DNA of 64,000 nucleotides from Apostichopus californicus (GCA_020650975.1 JAIPMN010000799.1:60601-124600); one strand, 5' to 3'; counted from the stretch's first letter, positions 34,649 through 49,294 are shown. Notes: generated by a model from the letters alone, not told the origin. A program made the numbers and translations.

Positions 34649-36480
34649 CTGAAAAATATGAAGGAAAAATATGCAAAAGTAAATATACAATAAGCATTAC
34701 GCTATTGAGGAGCACCACCACATCAGAATCTGATCCTCTGGCATCTATAGCATTCAGAAATAAAACAGAGACATGCACCAAGTCTCCAAAATTGTGACCG
34801 TGACTTGAATTGACGCTTCCTTCTTTACAATATCCTCAGAAGTGACCGTATGGTAGGTTTTAAGCATCAACATCAACAAGCATCAACAAGTTACATAGTA
34901 CCAGTGTATACGCTTAACACAGTATTTGGAAGTGGTACAAGCCTTGCAGAGCTCTGGCTCATCTCACAGCACATTTTGCTTGCACATTGTTATAAATATA
35001 AGAAACTATTGCAATTACTGTACATGTAGCATATTGGTCACTGCATATAACCATACTTTTTATCTCTGTCAATTTTTTCCCCCTGACATGTGTTATTTTA
35101 TTATTTATTAATTGGCAATTATGTTAAATAAAGCCCTTGCATAAAAACTGCTGAAAACAAAAAGCAAGGAAGAAATATGCCAACTTTTTCAGAATTTTGG
35201 AGGGGGGTGACAAGGGCCCCCACAAAGATCAAGCTTTCACTTAATTCTACCAGTTTGCCATATGCCGTAAAATTTATTCAAACTAAATACAATTTATAAC
35301 AACCAGGCATTACTACTGCTATTCACACACTTCAGTGTGTATAACTTAAAACAAGTCAGTGCTAGCCATTTGTATGTATATCACACTTCAGACACAGAGG
35401 GGGTAAAGTGAAGAAGCAGCCCTTTTGACAGACAGGTATCAAAATATGTGAAGGATTTCACAGGCTACTATAAACATTGTGAAATGACTGTCACTGAGCT
35501 GTGATACAATTAAATCTATCTCTTCTAACATCTAGTCTACTGGTTGCTTAATTAGGGATCCTGCTACTGAAAAACAACTTGTACATGTCACAATCTTGAA
35601 ACAGGATTCAGAACATTCCTGGAAAAGAATGATAGGTATTCAAACTTTCTATATTGAAATACTACCTTATGATGATGATAAACTTGTATATTAATGGAAT
35701 ATGTACACTGTAACATCCCACGTGTAAGGTGACACACCATGCACGCTGCTTTCATATTCATTTTACATGACTTTGTTGTACGTATTGCGTAAACAGCCCA
35801 CGTGTGTGTGGACAAACCAATCTGCTTTCATAATGTCACTAAACGAGCTTCAGGTTAGCAGAACAAACTTCCACTATAACACTATAAACATTAACTTTTT
35901 TTTTTTTTTATACTTCCTTGTTATTACTTCAAATTGCTACAGTTCAAAGTATCCAATACCAGTCCTTTTTCTACAAGATCATTATATCTTCCAATCTCTA
36001 AAGGAACATCATAACCTAAACAGTGATGGCATCATTTTACAAGAGCTGTTAAATTTCACAATGGGTGACCACTTTAATATTTAGCTATCATGACTGGGGA
36101 ATGACAAAATGATAACCTGTGATCTAGTATCAACAAACCAGTACAGTCATGACTCACGTACAACTGAGATAAAAATTTGTCTATAAATATTACAAAATCT
36201 TCTACTACATGCACATTTCAACCATGACGAAGGATGTTTACGATATACGTATTGCAAAACAGCTCTTATAGCGCCCCCTCAAAAATATCGAAAACAACGA
36301 TAGGATCGAATACAACGACAAGACCCAAACAGAGATGGCTGTCCACTATTTTTTCAAAACCCTTTTAACTGCATGTTTACTGTACCTCCATGTATACAGC
36401 TATTGAACTTAAGTTGATTTACGAAAAGCACATGACAATGAATTTTGTTACCCGCACTCCCTCCACCCAAACCACCGCCC
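34649..36480. other. Upstream region of the ASH1L large exon
   Basis: Intron or 5' flank on the minus strand. No exon with a start codon and a phase-0 donor could be supported. A T-run lies at about 35899 and a C-rich tract just before 36490. Confidence 0.5.
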
Positions 36481-36499
36481 CCCCCTCCCTCCCCCTCCT

Positions 36500-36860
36500 T
36501 ATCCCTTAGTTAGCCTGCCTCTGACGCAGACCACCTCTACATACGAGACAGACGAGGATGATGAATATCGTCTCAAAGGCCCAATTTCTCAATTATTGCC
36601 TGCCGCGTCCATCTATTATCGCAATCAAATTCTAGCGTCTCCAAGTTCTTTCGAGGAGCCAGCGGATTAATCCATCCCCTCGGTGATCCTCAAAAATCTA
36701 TGAGGCAAAGAGGCCGACTAGTAATGAGAATTTGTCTCCTTTGAAACAACAGCACCGTTAAGTTGATTCAATCTCGTAATTAAGCTTCGTCAAAACCTGA
36801 CACCTTTTGCTCTGCCTCAACCTAAAGCTTGCAGCTGAAGGAGAAGTAAACTAGGAAAAT
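36500..36860. promoter_or_regulatory. Candidate regulatory segment with CpGs and GGATTAATCC site
   Basis: A locally CpG-containing, complex sequence in otherwise AT-rich DNA. It includes GGATTAATCC (36664-36673), the palindromic dimer site of K50-type paired homeodomains such as Otx, as well as CAATTATTG and CGTAATTAAG. Both strands have short open frames here, but neither is recognisable. Regulatory function is inferred from composition and motif only. Confidence 0.3.
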
Positions 36861-39800
36861 AGGGCCTAAAATCTAAAGCAAAAAAAAAAAAAAAAAAAAA
36901 ATTGCTGATCTCAATTTATCTAGCTCTGTCCATGCATGAGCAAAATGACAATCTTGACTCCCTTTCGTTATTTATGCAATAAAGTAACGAAAGATGGCGA
37001 TGTTGAGTTGAATGATTTTTTCATAGAACTTCCTCCATGACAGAGATGATAACAATCTCCTTAGAGAAAAAATTGTTCCATCTCAAAGATGCATGAGAAT
37101 GAGCAAATTTAACCATTTCACAGAAGACATTTTGGATCTTTTGGTATCAAATAATTTATGGCAGTCTTATGGTCAGCTAAATTCGGCTATACATACAGAT
37201 ATTTGACCTCACGCAAATTGTAGGATCAATTTATAAAAGATGATTACGGCAAAACATTGGTAAATATTGATATTTCGTAGTCCAACAAGAAACAAACAAA
37301 AATTGAATATTTGGTAATATTTCCATATTTATTCTGAGGATATATAAGTTAATCCTTTGGAGTACATGTTAATTATAGTCTGGATTGCTCCTTTAATGCT
37401 GATCCATGTGAAAATGTAAATTAGGAGTGAAAATGCTGTGGTTCACTTCTTTCACTGTAAAGTTAATTTTCTCTTTACAATAACTATCATATCAACATGC
37501 AAGAATTATAGCAAAATCCTGATTTCCTGTTGAAATGAATATGCTTACGTCAGAAACCACAAGAAGAAAAAACGTAAACCTTTCATATATTCAAGTATGA
37601 GGACATTTTTCCAAGTTGTAACTCCCACTCAAATCCACACTGACATGTTTTTCCAAGGATAAACAATGTGTTTCTCAATCCACTGCATTGTAACAAAAAT
37701 ATTCATGGTTTATATAATGTGACAGGAATAATAAAATAACAGTCCATAGATATTGAAACCAGTATATGATGTGTATTCAAATACAGGCAGACTAATTACA
37801 CATAAAGAAGTGCCTGGATAAGTCTTTAAGTTCAAATGACAGACTAATTACTTCTTATAACTTTACACCTGACAAGAATCAGGATCGACCTCTTGAGGAA
37901 GTTAGAGGCTTAGAGCTAAGACAAGTTTAAAATCTGAAACCAAACATTGACAACACCAACATGGTGAACGACATATCATAATCGTAGCGATATAGATCAA
38001 ATTGGGAAAACCTTCGAGCTGTATGGGAGGAGGGGGGGGGGGATTTAAGATACCAATTTAAAACTTGAGATTTCTATCAGCATTCTATAGTGATGTATTT
38101 CTGAATTATCTTTTCAAAACTTCCCACTAAAGCAGGTTCCCTATTGCATGTTTGTAGGAAAATAATACAAGCTGTATTAATACTAACTAAATACCAGGGT
38201 TAAAATGTTAAATGGTCCTCCAATCATCAGAGATGATCTTATTTTGTTTCGGATGACCGGACTGTCCTTCAAGGTCTACCAACGGACAAGTGGTTTCAGA
38301 AAATTCAGACTGGGCAAACTTCCAGAAATGTAAGAATGCCAAAATGTATCATTTTCGCATATGGTTTTACGACAGTACAGAGTTCCTAGTATATGTAAAG
38401 GCCTAATACATAGGTCTATTCGCAGCTATACCACCAGAATGATTCCCTAACAATTTTCACTTTCTATGAGACCTGTCAGAGCATAAACATGTACATGTTT
38501 AAGAGTATTAGAGGATCCATGCAAAGTAGAGCATGTACACATGTCTGGCATGTTAGATAGGCAAAATGTGTACTTTCAAGCACAGATATCTTTCAGGTCA
38601 GGTAGGCAAAATCCATAATTTCAAGCACAGATGTCTTTCAGGTTAAAGCATAAACCATCATTTCAAGCATCCATGTTCTAGTAGGTTTGGGCATAATCCA
38701 TAATTTAAAGTATAGATGTCTTTCAGCACTATAGGGCATAATCCATATATGACTCCTCTTTCTAAATTTTACATTTAAAGCTTCTTAAAGACCTTAATAC
38801 ATACAGGTACTGTACTAGAAATGACAAATAATCCCATGTACATACTCTACATGTACATACTCTACATGTACATGCAATAATCCCACGTACATACTCTACA
38901 TGTACATGCATGCCTAACTGCTAGCCTGGCTAGAGTCCAGAAATCCCAGAAGAGAAAATATATAACCATTTACTGTTTCTCATTTGATGTTTAACTAAAA
39001 TGGATACCCTCAAGAAGGCCTTCATGAAAACAGTGACAATTCCACTCTTAAAAAGACATGAATTCCATCGACACTGCATAATGTAGTCTAGGTGATGTTA
39101 CTATGACAACCAGACATTGTGTTTTAAAGGTCTGTGTATAGCTACACTGTCTATTTTTGTAGCGGTACAACTTCCAAGAAACTGATTTTTGTACATTTTA
39201 AAAACTAAACGGTAATAATGTTCATCGATAATTCATCTGTGTCAGGAATCAGAGAGAGATATTACTTCTTTTTTTACTATTTTGCAGAATATTCCTAGCA
39301 GCAGATACTGAATGCACAGAGGGCAGCCTGTACGACCATCAATATTGTCATAATAATGCGACTAATTTCACTATGCTGAGCTTTGCATTTGGCAGATAAA
39401 GCTATGTATCACTATCTGACCACAACATGGTCACACAACATGGCTGCAAAATTAATCACATTTTCAAAGCTCTATAAGTGATTTTTGAAGGCGTTGGAGT
39501 AGGGGAGTGGGGGGTGGGGAGAAGAGGGATGTAAGTAACAGGGTATATTTTCTGTTATCATAAAAGGGTTGACGGCACATGTGGCACTGTACCAATTCAA
39601 CATAAAATCCAGCATTGAGTTTAGTGAAGCCATTTAGTCGTACTTATTGCAAAATTTGTCAAAATGGTATAAACGAGGGGGACAAATAAAGTTGACACTA
39701 ACAAGAACAGACAAACAAAGCTGCCTGTTCCTAATTCTACAGTGCATTATAATACTGTACAGTACTGCTTATGTCTTAATCTTTATGTAAACACACAAGT

Positions 39801-41160
39801 TCTTCTTGTCAACTGTAATAAAATACTTTTTTCTATTCTCTTAAAACACAAATCATGTCTTTTACTGTTCAGTATTACCACCCATGACAATTGAACAATA
39901 GTTTACACTATGTCTGCATGAACAATGGCAGGTATATATGTTGTTTCCCTTTGCATTTGAAATGTTGTCAAAACCTGGTAACCTGCACAACTTGATACAG
40001 CCTACACAATACTCTCAGGTTTTCTCCCCCAAGAGTGTCAAAATCCTGCTTTCTGGGAATCACTCAAAGACTTTCACACAAGTGAAAGGGAATTTTTACA
40101 TTGTTGATACAATAGACTGCTCAACCACCCCCCCCCCCCCAAAACCTTGGAAATGTTCCAAAAGAGATGGTTTGGAAAGAGGCCCAACTCCAAAACTGTT
40201 TGGAATTTAAAGTAACAATTTTGCATTGAAACTGAAGATTTTGTTTTCATAAACATTCTAACCTTACAATATATGGCTGGTTGTGTGTTATCTGTCAAGT
40301 ACGTCTCTCCCCATATACAAACTGCATGCATGGCAATAGTGTGCCAATGAATTGTTAGTCTATTCAACAAGTACTACAACTTATATCGGGAATAATTAAG
40401 CGTTGAAATTTTGTATAATATAGCAGTTTTGATGGTTCTATATTTGGCCTCTACTAACAGTTCCTGTGTATAGAAAAAGCCGATAAATCTTAGCATTTTG
40501 CAAAGAATTTTTGAATGCCATAATGGATAAACTCTTTTCCTGAATGTGATCAAAACTTTGGAGAAATGATAATAATTTTGAATAATACAACAAATATTTT
40601 CACAGTTTCACATCTGCAGGGGGTGCATTCACCATTTCAGCCTGTGACCCCGAATTTTGCTCATTGAGTAAAATAATTGATTGTTATTGTTTGATATATA
40701 TCAACTATATTCATCATAATATTTAACAACAACCATATCAAAACTGTTTCACATCCATAGATATTATTTTGCATGCTTCAAAGGTATCTTAAAAGTCAAA
40801 TACTGTATGCACACAAAATAATCATTATGTTGCTTTAATGCAGATGGTTACACCAACATGAGTGGTGTTTCCTTGGCAACCACAATTGTCACATGTACGA
40901 ACAACCCACTCAAACCACTGTCTGGATCAATAACAGGTTTAAACTTGAAAGACCACAACATACCACTGGGCTGACAGAGTCTATATGATAATATCCCTGT
41001 TATGACACAACTTCCAAGTAACACATTGATTGATAGCTTTTGAATTGACTACAGTCAGGATGGATGGATTACATCATCTAGACCTCATTCGATCTCTTCT
41101 TTAATGTACCAGATGTACATGTCAGTCATACACTTTGACTACAAACTTACACACCTAAAT
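36861..41160. other. Non-coding stretch with short arrays
   Basis: It contains an A-run at about 36882, a diverged array of about 43-46 bp at 38559-38750 (GGCATAATCCATAATTT and related), an ACATGTACATACTCT repeat at about 38835-38910, and C/G runs near 38031 and 40130. No gene seen. Confidence 0.55.
38559..38750. repeat. Diverged tandem array, about four copies
   Basis: Successive units of about 43-46 bp share GGCAAAATCCATAATTTCA and CACAGATGTCTTTCAGGT, with increasing substitutions towards 38750. Confidence 0.75.
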
Positions 41161-41353
41161 CCCTCTGACATCATTTGAAATGTCAAAGGTCACACATATG
41201 AAATATATGCTATGATACAATAATATCCCTCTGACATCATTCAAATGTCAAAGGTCACACATATGAAATAGGCTATTATAAAATAATATCCCTCTGACAT
41301 CATTCAAATGTCAAAGGTCACACATATGAAATTTGCTATGATAAAATATTATC
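41161..41353. repeat. 63-66 bp array carrying three DR1-like nuclear receptor sites
   Basis: Three copies starting at 41161, 41227 and 41290. Each has TGTCAAAGGTCA (41181-41192, 41246-41257, 41309-41320), a direct repeat of receptor half-sites spaced by one base that includes the HNF4-type CAAAGGTCA. Each also has a TGACAT...ATGTCA inverted pair. A C-run follows at about 41362. Confidence 0.9.
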
Positions 41354-44300
41354 CAATGTATCCCCCCCCCCCCCCCACCACAACAGCTTCCATATCTGAT
41401 TTTCCTCCCAAATCTATCAATAATTTCCTAGTCTTCTAGGGTATACCTACTACCTTTATCCATTACGGAAAAAAAAGAACTGATGGCGCATTGAGACATT
41501 TCTGTTGGACAAAATGGGATCTTTGCAAAAAACGTCTCCACCACAAAATTGCCTTCGGGAATTCCAGGCTTCGACACCCTAGTATTAATACAACCTGCGC
41601 TCCGGTGTTTTCATTGTCAATGAAACAATGAACTTTTACAGATTTATTTTCCTTACTACAAAATGCGCTCAATCGTTGCATATCAGCAAGCCGTACATGA
41701 TTCTATCCCTCCCTTTTCCACCCTCCATCCCTTTTCCTCACTCCCTCCCTGCCTTTTCCTCCCTCCCTGCTTTTTCCTCCCCCTTCTTCCTACATGAACT
41801 CTATAGTCCAAATCTAATCAAGATATATTTATATCAAGCTGCCATTGGGATTCCATAAAGAGTGACAGAGAGAGAGATCAGGGACATTCAGTCAATGCTC
41901 TGGCACATGAGCTACCAATATCGGATATAAATAAATCCTTATACTTCATCTGCCCTCCTCAATCCCTTTTTTCTCTTTTCTCCCTAATAAATCTTGACTT
42001 TCTCTCTTTTTTTAAAATTCTGATATTTCCTTTGAGAGGAAGATGTAATCTGAACTGAATGGTGCATGGAATGATGATTGCTGATCCATGGAGGAGTGAC
42101 GAAGCAATGATGGGCCACGAAAGGGGCTTCTGGAAAAATATTGCCTTCACTTGGCTATATCCTATTTCTCTATCAATGCGTACGTCTTATATGGCCTATA
42201 TTTATTCTGAAAACTTCAATTTGGTAATGGTTCATGGAAAATTTGAAGAGATAAGAAAGGGAGGGAGGGGGAAATGTTAAGATATTAACTATTCTCAATG
42301 TGAAGCTTCCACGAATTTCGTTCTCGAGAGACGATCGTCTTATCGAGTCGATCAGGTCTGACTTTGGGAGCGCAATTATGAATAGCAAGGTAAGCCTTGA
42401 ATAAATATTTTATGATGATGATTTTTGCAAGAAAGAATATTCAGTGCAATATATTTTCCTTAGTTTTGTTTCCCCCCCCCCCCCATCCCACTCCCATTTT
42501 TTTTAAATTCTTATTCTTCTTTTGGCCATACCTGTGGTTTAGTGCCAAAGGAAATATCCCTTCCGACATTTACTTGGATCATCATACCTAATCAAGCATT
42601 TTATTAATTATCACAATGAGTGAAACAAACGCCTCTGTTAAGTAACTAGATCTCAGATCAATGCTACAGGAAGCCAACAATTTAGTAACTTTTCTCGCTA
42701 AACTGCAACAAATTTAAAGCTGGTTGCACAACGAATTTAAAATGAATTCAAGCTTATCGCCTAAAACAAAACTAAGAACTAAAGCTCCATTTCTGATGAT
42801 TTTGGATAAACTTTTGGATATTTTTTCCCGACAAAATTCCAATAACAAAGCAGTTCATAAGCATGATGAGGGTTCCTACATCTATACATATATAATATGT
42901 ACTGGATACATCCACAAAAACATCGTTAAGCTGTCAAAATGATTAATCGATTAACCTAAGGACCTGTTAAGAATCGTGTCAGCAACACCTGCAGTTTGCA
43001 CTTTGATCATTAAATACACCCGTAATTTACACACTCATGCATGATGCACCTGACGAGAAAATTCACGGCTTAATTGATCCAGATTCGTAGCGACATGTTT
43101 ACAACTCGTGCACTCTGACCGACTTGCAAACACGATGTGTCTGAAACATTTCACCTCAAAAGTCATGATGGAAATCTCACAAAACCAATTAAAGAAAACA
43201 CGAACCCTACCACCATAGTCATCATCAGCTCCTAACGGTCCAACAGCTAAGAAAACTCTTTATTCCGTTTATGAGATATCACAGATTAAATGTTTCTTGA
43301 CACAGCAGATTGAAGATTTGATATAGTCTAACTATCACATCACTGAGCCACATGTACTTCATCTTTCTAATATTCAAAACAAAACTTTACATCTCTTTTG
43401 TAAAATTAATCTGCATAACAACATCTAACTGAATATAATTCACCTGAAAGTAATCATGTATAAAATGGAGCCTTTTTGCCAAACAGTATTTTGTAAAAAA
43501 ATCTTCAAAAATTCTTAGGAATGCTATGAAGTTTACAAAGATTGGAAAGGATGATCAGTAGTATAAGGACAGATTAGCAAACCCGCAAAATAGATCTCTC
43601 TAACAAAAGGAGCTACTTCTCTGCCAATTTATGAATGAATAATGATAACAATAATAATAAATGAGACTTATATAGCGCCAAATCAGTAGACAAAAGTCAC
43701 TGCTCAAGGCGCTTTACAAAGAAAGCGAATTAATTGGGTTGACTTTATCGCAATGAGGTGTTAAGGCTTTGATAGTTGTTGGTAAGATAGTGCTAGGATT
43801 TAGAGGTCACATAGTTATTGGTGTATCATCAAAGGGTTTGAGATCTTAACAAGAAATTGTAACAAATTGACTCCTATTTGGAAGGAACTCTTGCATGAAA
43901 CCACAAGATCAATGGAAGGTGATTGCATTTGACTAGATCAAACTGCTTAAGTTTACTTTGATGGCATTAAAGAATAGTTTAGTTACTGTGTATACTCTCA
44001 ATTTTATCAACCGAGAGAGATAAACATTCCACTGGATTCAGCACAAAAGAATAGCAGCTTAAAGGAAGTTCAAATTATTATTCTTTTTGGGGTGACTACT
44101 AGAATTGGCTTATGTACACAAAGAGAAGTCAACAACTAAATATATCATAACCAAATTTGAGAATGCATGCAAAGGTATATAAGTGAATAGTTGTACGCAC
44201 AATGGACTTAATGGGAACTGAAGTACAATTCTAAGCCACTGTTGAAGGCATAGTAGCCAAAAATTTTCGACAACTTTCTTAGCATTTGGTATGGCAAAGG

Positions 44301-47300
44301 ATTTGATTTTTTTTTTTTAATTTAAATTTGACGGTACATTTGTAAATGCATCTAAATTGGTGAAATAACATAAATTTCATAGGATATTCAGCACAAATAA
44401 CAGATGAAGAAAACTTCAACAAAAACTAAATTATTATCCCTGTAACACCTCCTCATGCATGGCATTCCATGAACGATTTGCCAGACTGTTGACAGATAAA
44501 TTCCACAAACATATTATAACTAGAGCATCCTGTGCGAATCTCATCTCTAGCTTCCTGAAGTGGATTGAGATGATCTCTAGGGCCTCAAGAGGGAACAGAG
44601 AGGCAGGACCACAACTTTACCTCTCTCATGTAATACTTCACGACAGAGGATGAGTTACTGACAAGCTACAGTGGAAGTAAAACTTAAGATTCAGAACTTA
44701 GACATACTTGGGATTACAAAATTAGGACTATGATTTTGCGAAGGTTAATATTGAAACTGGCAAATTCGTGCCACATGTTTCAATTGAACAACTTCCATCT
44801 CTTTATAATACTGTACATGCGAATACTGCGATGAAATGGAAATAGGTTTTAAGTGGATTCAAAAGAGAAAGTGACATTATCTGAAAGATATAGAAACCAT
44901 GAATAATAAGTTACATGTCTGATGCATATCAAAAGTGATTGAATACTTCTCAAATTATTCATAACTGAAGTAAAATGTAATAATTCAGCAAAGCACTTTT
45001 CTGACTATGCATTGCAAAGTTACATGAACCAATCCCTTACAGTTAATACAGTATGTACCACAGAAGACCATTACTACTGTATAATGTATATAGTCAATGA
45101 AACTATAGGACACAAAACTCACAGAGCATATATATTGTAGTACCCAGGTGGGGAGGGGGCCAGGGAAGGACCAGTGTTCAGCGGGTGTTGAAAATTGCTA
45201 CCTCTGGTAGCAGATTGCCACATGGAAATCAACAAAGAGGTACACACAAGCATACATGCAAACACTAAACCCAAGAAATGGTGGATTTATTCATTACTGG
45301 GCAGCATATCAGTAATACTAGTTTTCTTTTATTAAACCATTAACACAGTTACAAGCCATTTCAGAGTGTATATTTTCAAGTTCAAATCCTTGGGGGGGGG
45401 GAGGGGATATATACACTCCACTGTTCAACCTCACACAACCTTAAATATTCAACCATAGTTATAAGCTCAACCTTGTATATGCCTCAGAATGCACCGTTTG
45501 ATGCCAAACTTTTCCTGGGCGGGGTACGTCCTCCCCCACCCACCCCCTCTTCAAAATATCCTGGATCTGTTCCTGATATGTGTACAATCATATGAGCAAA
45601 ACGAACTATATAGTTGCCTAAACCTGGAGGTTTACTATAAATATTATGTTCTCAAACCAGCTTAATTTTAATTATAATAATGGCAGAATACACAGTTTAA
45701 TATATCCATCACAGTACCTCCTGTCTCAGAGAGACCTAATAGGGACCTCGATTGTTGCTATCTGTCCCTCAGGGTAACAACTGTGTGACACTCACTTTCA
45801 ATTTCATCATCTTAAATTTAGCGTTTTTCAAGTACTAAGTGTGAGGTACAGTAACTTGACTGAAATTGTTGTCAGCTAGCTGTAAGGGACAGTACAAATT
45901 GGAAATTCATGTAGTGAATAAGCTTACCCCTTCCCATTCCCATCCGTTCCCTTTGTCCCTTCCCCTCTCTACCCTCTCCTATAATCTCTTTATTATCGAT
46001 ATCCTTTTCCTATCCTCCCATTTCCATCCCTCCCCTCAGTCCCCTCCACTCTGTTCCTTCCCCTCTCTCCCCTCGCCTATAACCTCTTATTATCCATATC
46101 CGTTCCCTACCACAACCAGGCTTAAAACACAACAGCACATTTCTCATTAAGGCTACTCAACAATTCCAGCATACTGTTACTAATATAAAATGTATAAATC
46201 ACTGCAAATTTGTTGTGTATATATTTTAAAATTTGATTCTACAAGGTTCTAAACATTATTAAGCCAAGACACAAAATTTCCTTTTTTTCCCTTTATAAGA
46301 GAATTAGGTGGCACCTTTGTCATGCCTCCCTGCATATATGTGTAACTGGATCAGCATAAAGTAGGACTATCTACTAAATGCAATGTTTAGATATCAACTC
46401 ATAAAAATTTAACAGCTGTCACATAAGTAAATGTCCCTTGAGGGCAACATAAAATTTTATGGTCCTTCTTGAAACAGCTAAGAAAAAAGAAAAAAAATTG
46501 CCATCTGTGTCAGATGACCGTGTATTTACTGATGCTTGAGAAGTCCAAGAGAGTGAGAGACTGGTGGTGTGTGGGTTCTGCGATGAAATCTGTTTTAGTA
46601 GAAGTGAAGGGTGCAATTAGGTCAAAGTGAAACCCAGAAATATGATTAATTACTATAGCCACAATTCTTAAAGGATCATATTTATGATTAAGAATTATGG
46701 TGTAATTTTTGGGCAATTTGGATGCCTGCCTGCTTTAGCTAGAATATTAAATTTTAATTCTCGCTTACATGGGCAACAAACCACTAGGATGATTTTTTGG
46801 CTAAACTGACCTACATTTCTTCATCTTCTAGTTTTCAAGTATGATTACATGAGCTCCATGCAGCTCTACACAGACCTGGGAATTTCCATCCCATCAGCAA
46901 AATTGATATCATCTCTTGTCTTACCACCCTGATCAGTATAAGTAGCAGCAACCTGCTATTACAGTACATTAACAGAATAAGAGGTATCTTTTGATATAGT
47001 TTACCAACCTTTGATCTCTTTCCCATAGCAAATAGACAAATAACACATGAAATCCAATGAATGTCCCAGACCGCATTGTGTACAAACTGTCAGTCATTAT
47101 GTGTTTCTATTAGTTATTATGTGTTTCTATGTAAAGTATCTGTAACAGGAAATCAGGAAATAGAGCTATCGTTCATTGGTTAGATAGATTCAAGCGGGAG
47201 AATTGATTTCAGCATGACTGAAATTTGTGGCAACTTGTATTCACTATTGCCTGACATAATGGCCAGTGGCAATTGTTTGGGAGATGATTTTAAAGTCAAA

Positions 47301-49290
47301 TTTCAATGTCCAACACAACTCATTAAATAAGTGCCAACTGCTTTCCACCCTCAGTGATCACCACTGACCTAATAATGATAATATCCACTTACCCCATTCA
47401 TGATTTTTGTCTCCATTTCCCACTAATTTCCTATATTAAATGACTACATTTTGAAGAGAGAGAGTGTACTCTGTCTGGAACCAAGTAGCCCACACTACAA
47501 TATATCATGCTGCATCACAAAGCTTGTTTTGCCTCTTGAATATCAATACAAATTACAAACCACAAATCCTTTGTCCACTTAGGTCATTATTATACAAACA
47601 GGCTTGTGAGCTTGATAAGCTATCCCAAATGACCACAACAGACAGACACCCCTGTAACTCTTCCAGTCAAGTACATCAGTCACGTTTTGTCAGAGGTGAC
47701 ATGTGCCTTCAAGCCTAGAGAAGTCATATCTCGACAGGTAAACTTGTCTGCTGTGTGTGGTGTGGCATATGATGACAAGACACTAATCAATTAGGCTTTG
47801 TCGCCTTCACGCTTCAGGCAAGCCACTATACATATATATATCAATTAATCAAGCCACTGTTCCAAGGATAATTAAACTAAGTACCAAAGTTCATCTACCA
47901 ATATCACTGAAGGTGTCAAGCACTGCTGTAATAATCTCTCATAAGGGATACACAAACCCTTAGGGCAATAACACCTTTGTTTATTTGAAAGTCTGTCTGG
48001 TTACTGGGATAAATAGCTTGTAGAGCCTGTATTCGGCTAGAGTTGGGTTAGAGCAGAGGAGCTGACATTTTAAGAGGGATGTATACACAGAGAGGGAATA
48101 ATGATGATACAGTAGACCCACTATATAACATCACTATGGCCACAAGGTGTCGACTGCTGATGGTGTCACATAGTGAACAGCCGCTGCAGGTCATGGGATG
48201 AGTTTGCCACTGGTTCTATCATTCCAAGCATGCATGGGGCGGGGGGGGGGGGGGGGAACACTGGTGCAACTCAAACCTCATCAGGCATACTAAGTGAAAC
48301 GTGAGGTATCAATACATGGGTTATAATGCAACAAACCCTGAACATATATACACCAAGATGGAAAAAAAATATATAAAACTATGACCAAAACAAATGCCAA
48401 ATATTTCCAAACAGTATATCAATTCTATCATTTTATAAATGGAAACCTTTTGTGTCAGTTACAGTGTAAATCGATAAGGCTCAATAGATACAATCATCAG
48501 GTAAAATAACATTAAAAACATTAAAAGAGGCAAGATAAATAATTTCAAGTTATATATCCTGTAAACTTGAACTTGGAACACCTCTATACCAGCAGGATTA
48601 TATGCCAAAGTTAAAAGCTTTCAGTAAACACGCAGTGACAACATGTTGGCCTATGATAGTCCCATTCAGACAGTCATGCACACAGTGAAAGTAAACACAG
48701 GTTAATACTACAGCTGCAGACACAAACACTCCACAGTGAGTCGACTGCAAACAGCTGGGAGCATCAAAGCCCTGATGGTTAATTTACCGCACTTAACGTG
48801 AACTGTTCAAACGGTTACAACATTCAGTTTCATGGCGACGCAATCCTAATACAGTATGTGTGTGTACTGTGTCATAAGACTCACTATTTACTGGTTGTGT
48901 GATGTTGTGGTACAGACAGAAGCCATGCAACAACAGTTAGCGCGTGTTCAGTTTTGTGATATTCGTCATAATATGATGAGAGCTGGGTGAGGGTGGGATG
49001 GACTGCGAGAGGATGGTTGGGGGGGGTGGACTGGTAGAGGAGAAGAAAAAGAGGAGGGGAAGAAAAAGGAATAAAAATGCTCCCATTTTCAAGGTATTGC
49101 ATTATAACTGTTCCCATGTTTAACTCCCATTTTTCTCTGACATTAATAGTATAGCAAAGTACAGCGATTCAAACATATTTGACCAACTCAGGTTTTCCCT
49201 ATCTACTAATAAGTATCAAAGATATCTTTTGTCAGTGTCACTTTCAATAGCTCACCATAGGTGAACACAAAGAAATTGCAGCAGCAAGTT
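41354..49290. other. Non-coding stretch, pyrimidine-rich tracts and homopolymers
   Basis: It contains CCCTCCCT-type tracts at about 41705-41790 and 45930-46080, C/G runs near 42473, 45393 and 48241 (16 Gs), and one dispersed repeat at 43641. Open frames are under 100 codons and arise mainly from the low-complexity tracts. No gene can be supported. Confidence 0.55.
43641..43735. repeat. Dispersed repeat with 'tatatagcgc...aaggcgctttaca' signature
   Basis: An (AAT)n stretch, then CTTATATAGCGCCAAATC and CTGCTCAAGGCGCTTTACAA. This pairing of GCGC and GGCGCTTTACA motifs is a familiar dispersed element in marine invertebrate genomes; I do not know its family name with confidence. Confidence 0.5.
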
Positions 49291-49294
49291 TTAA

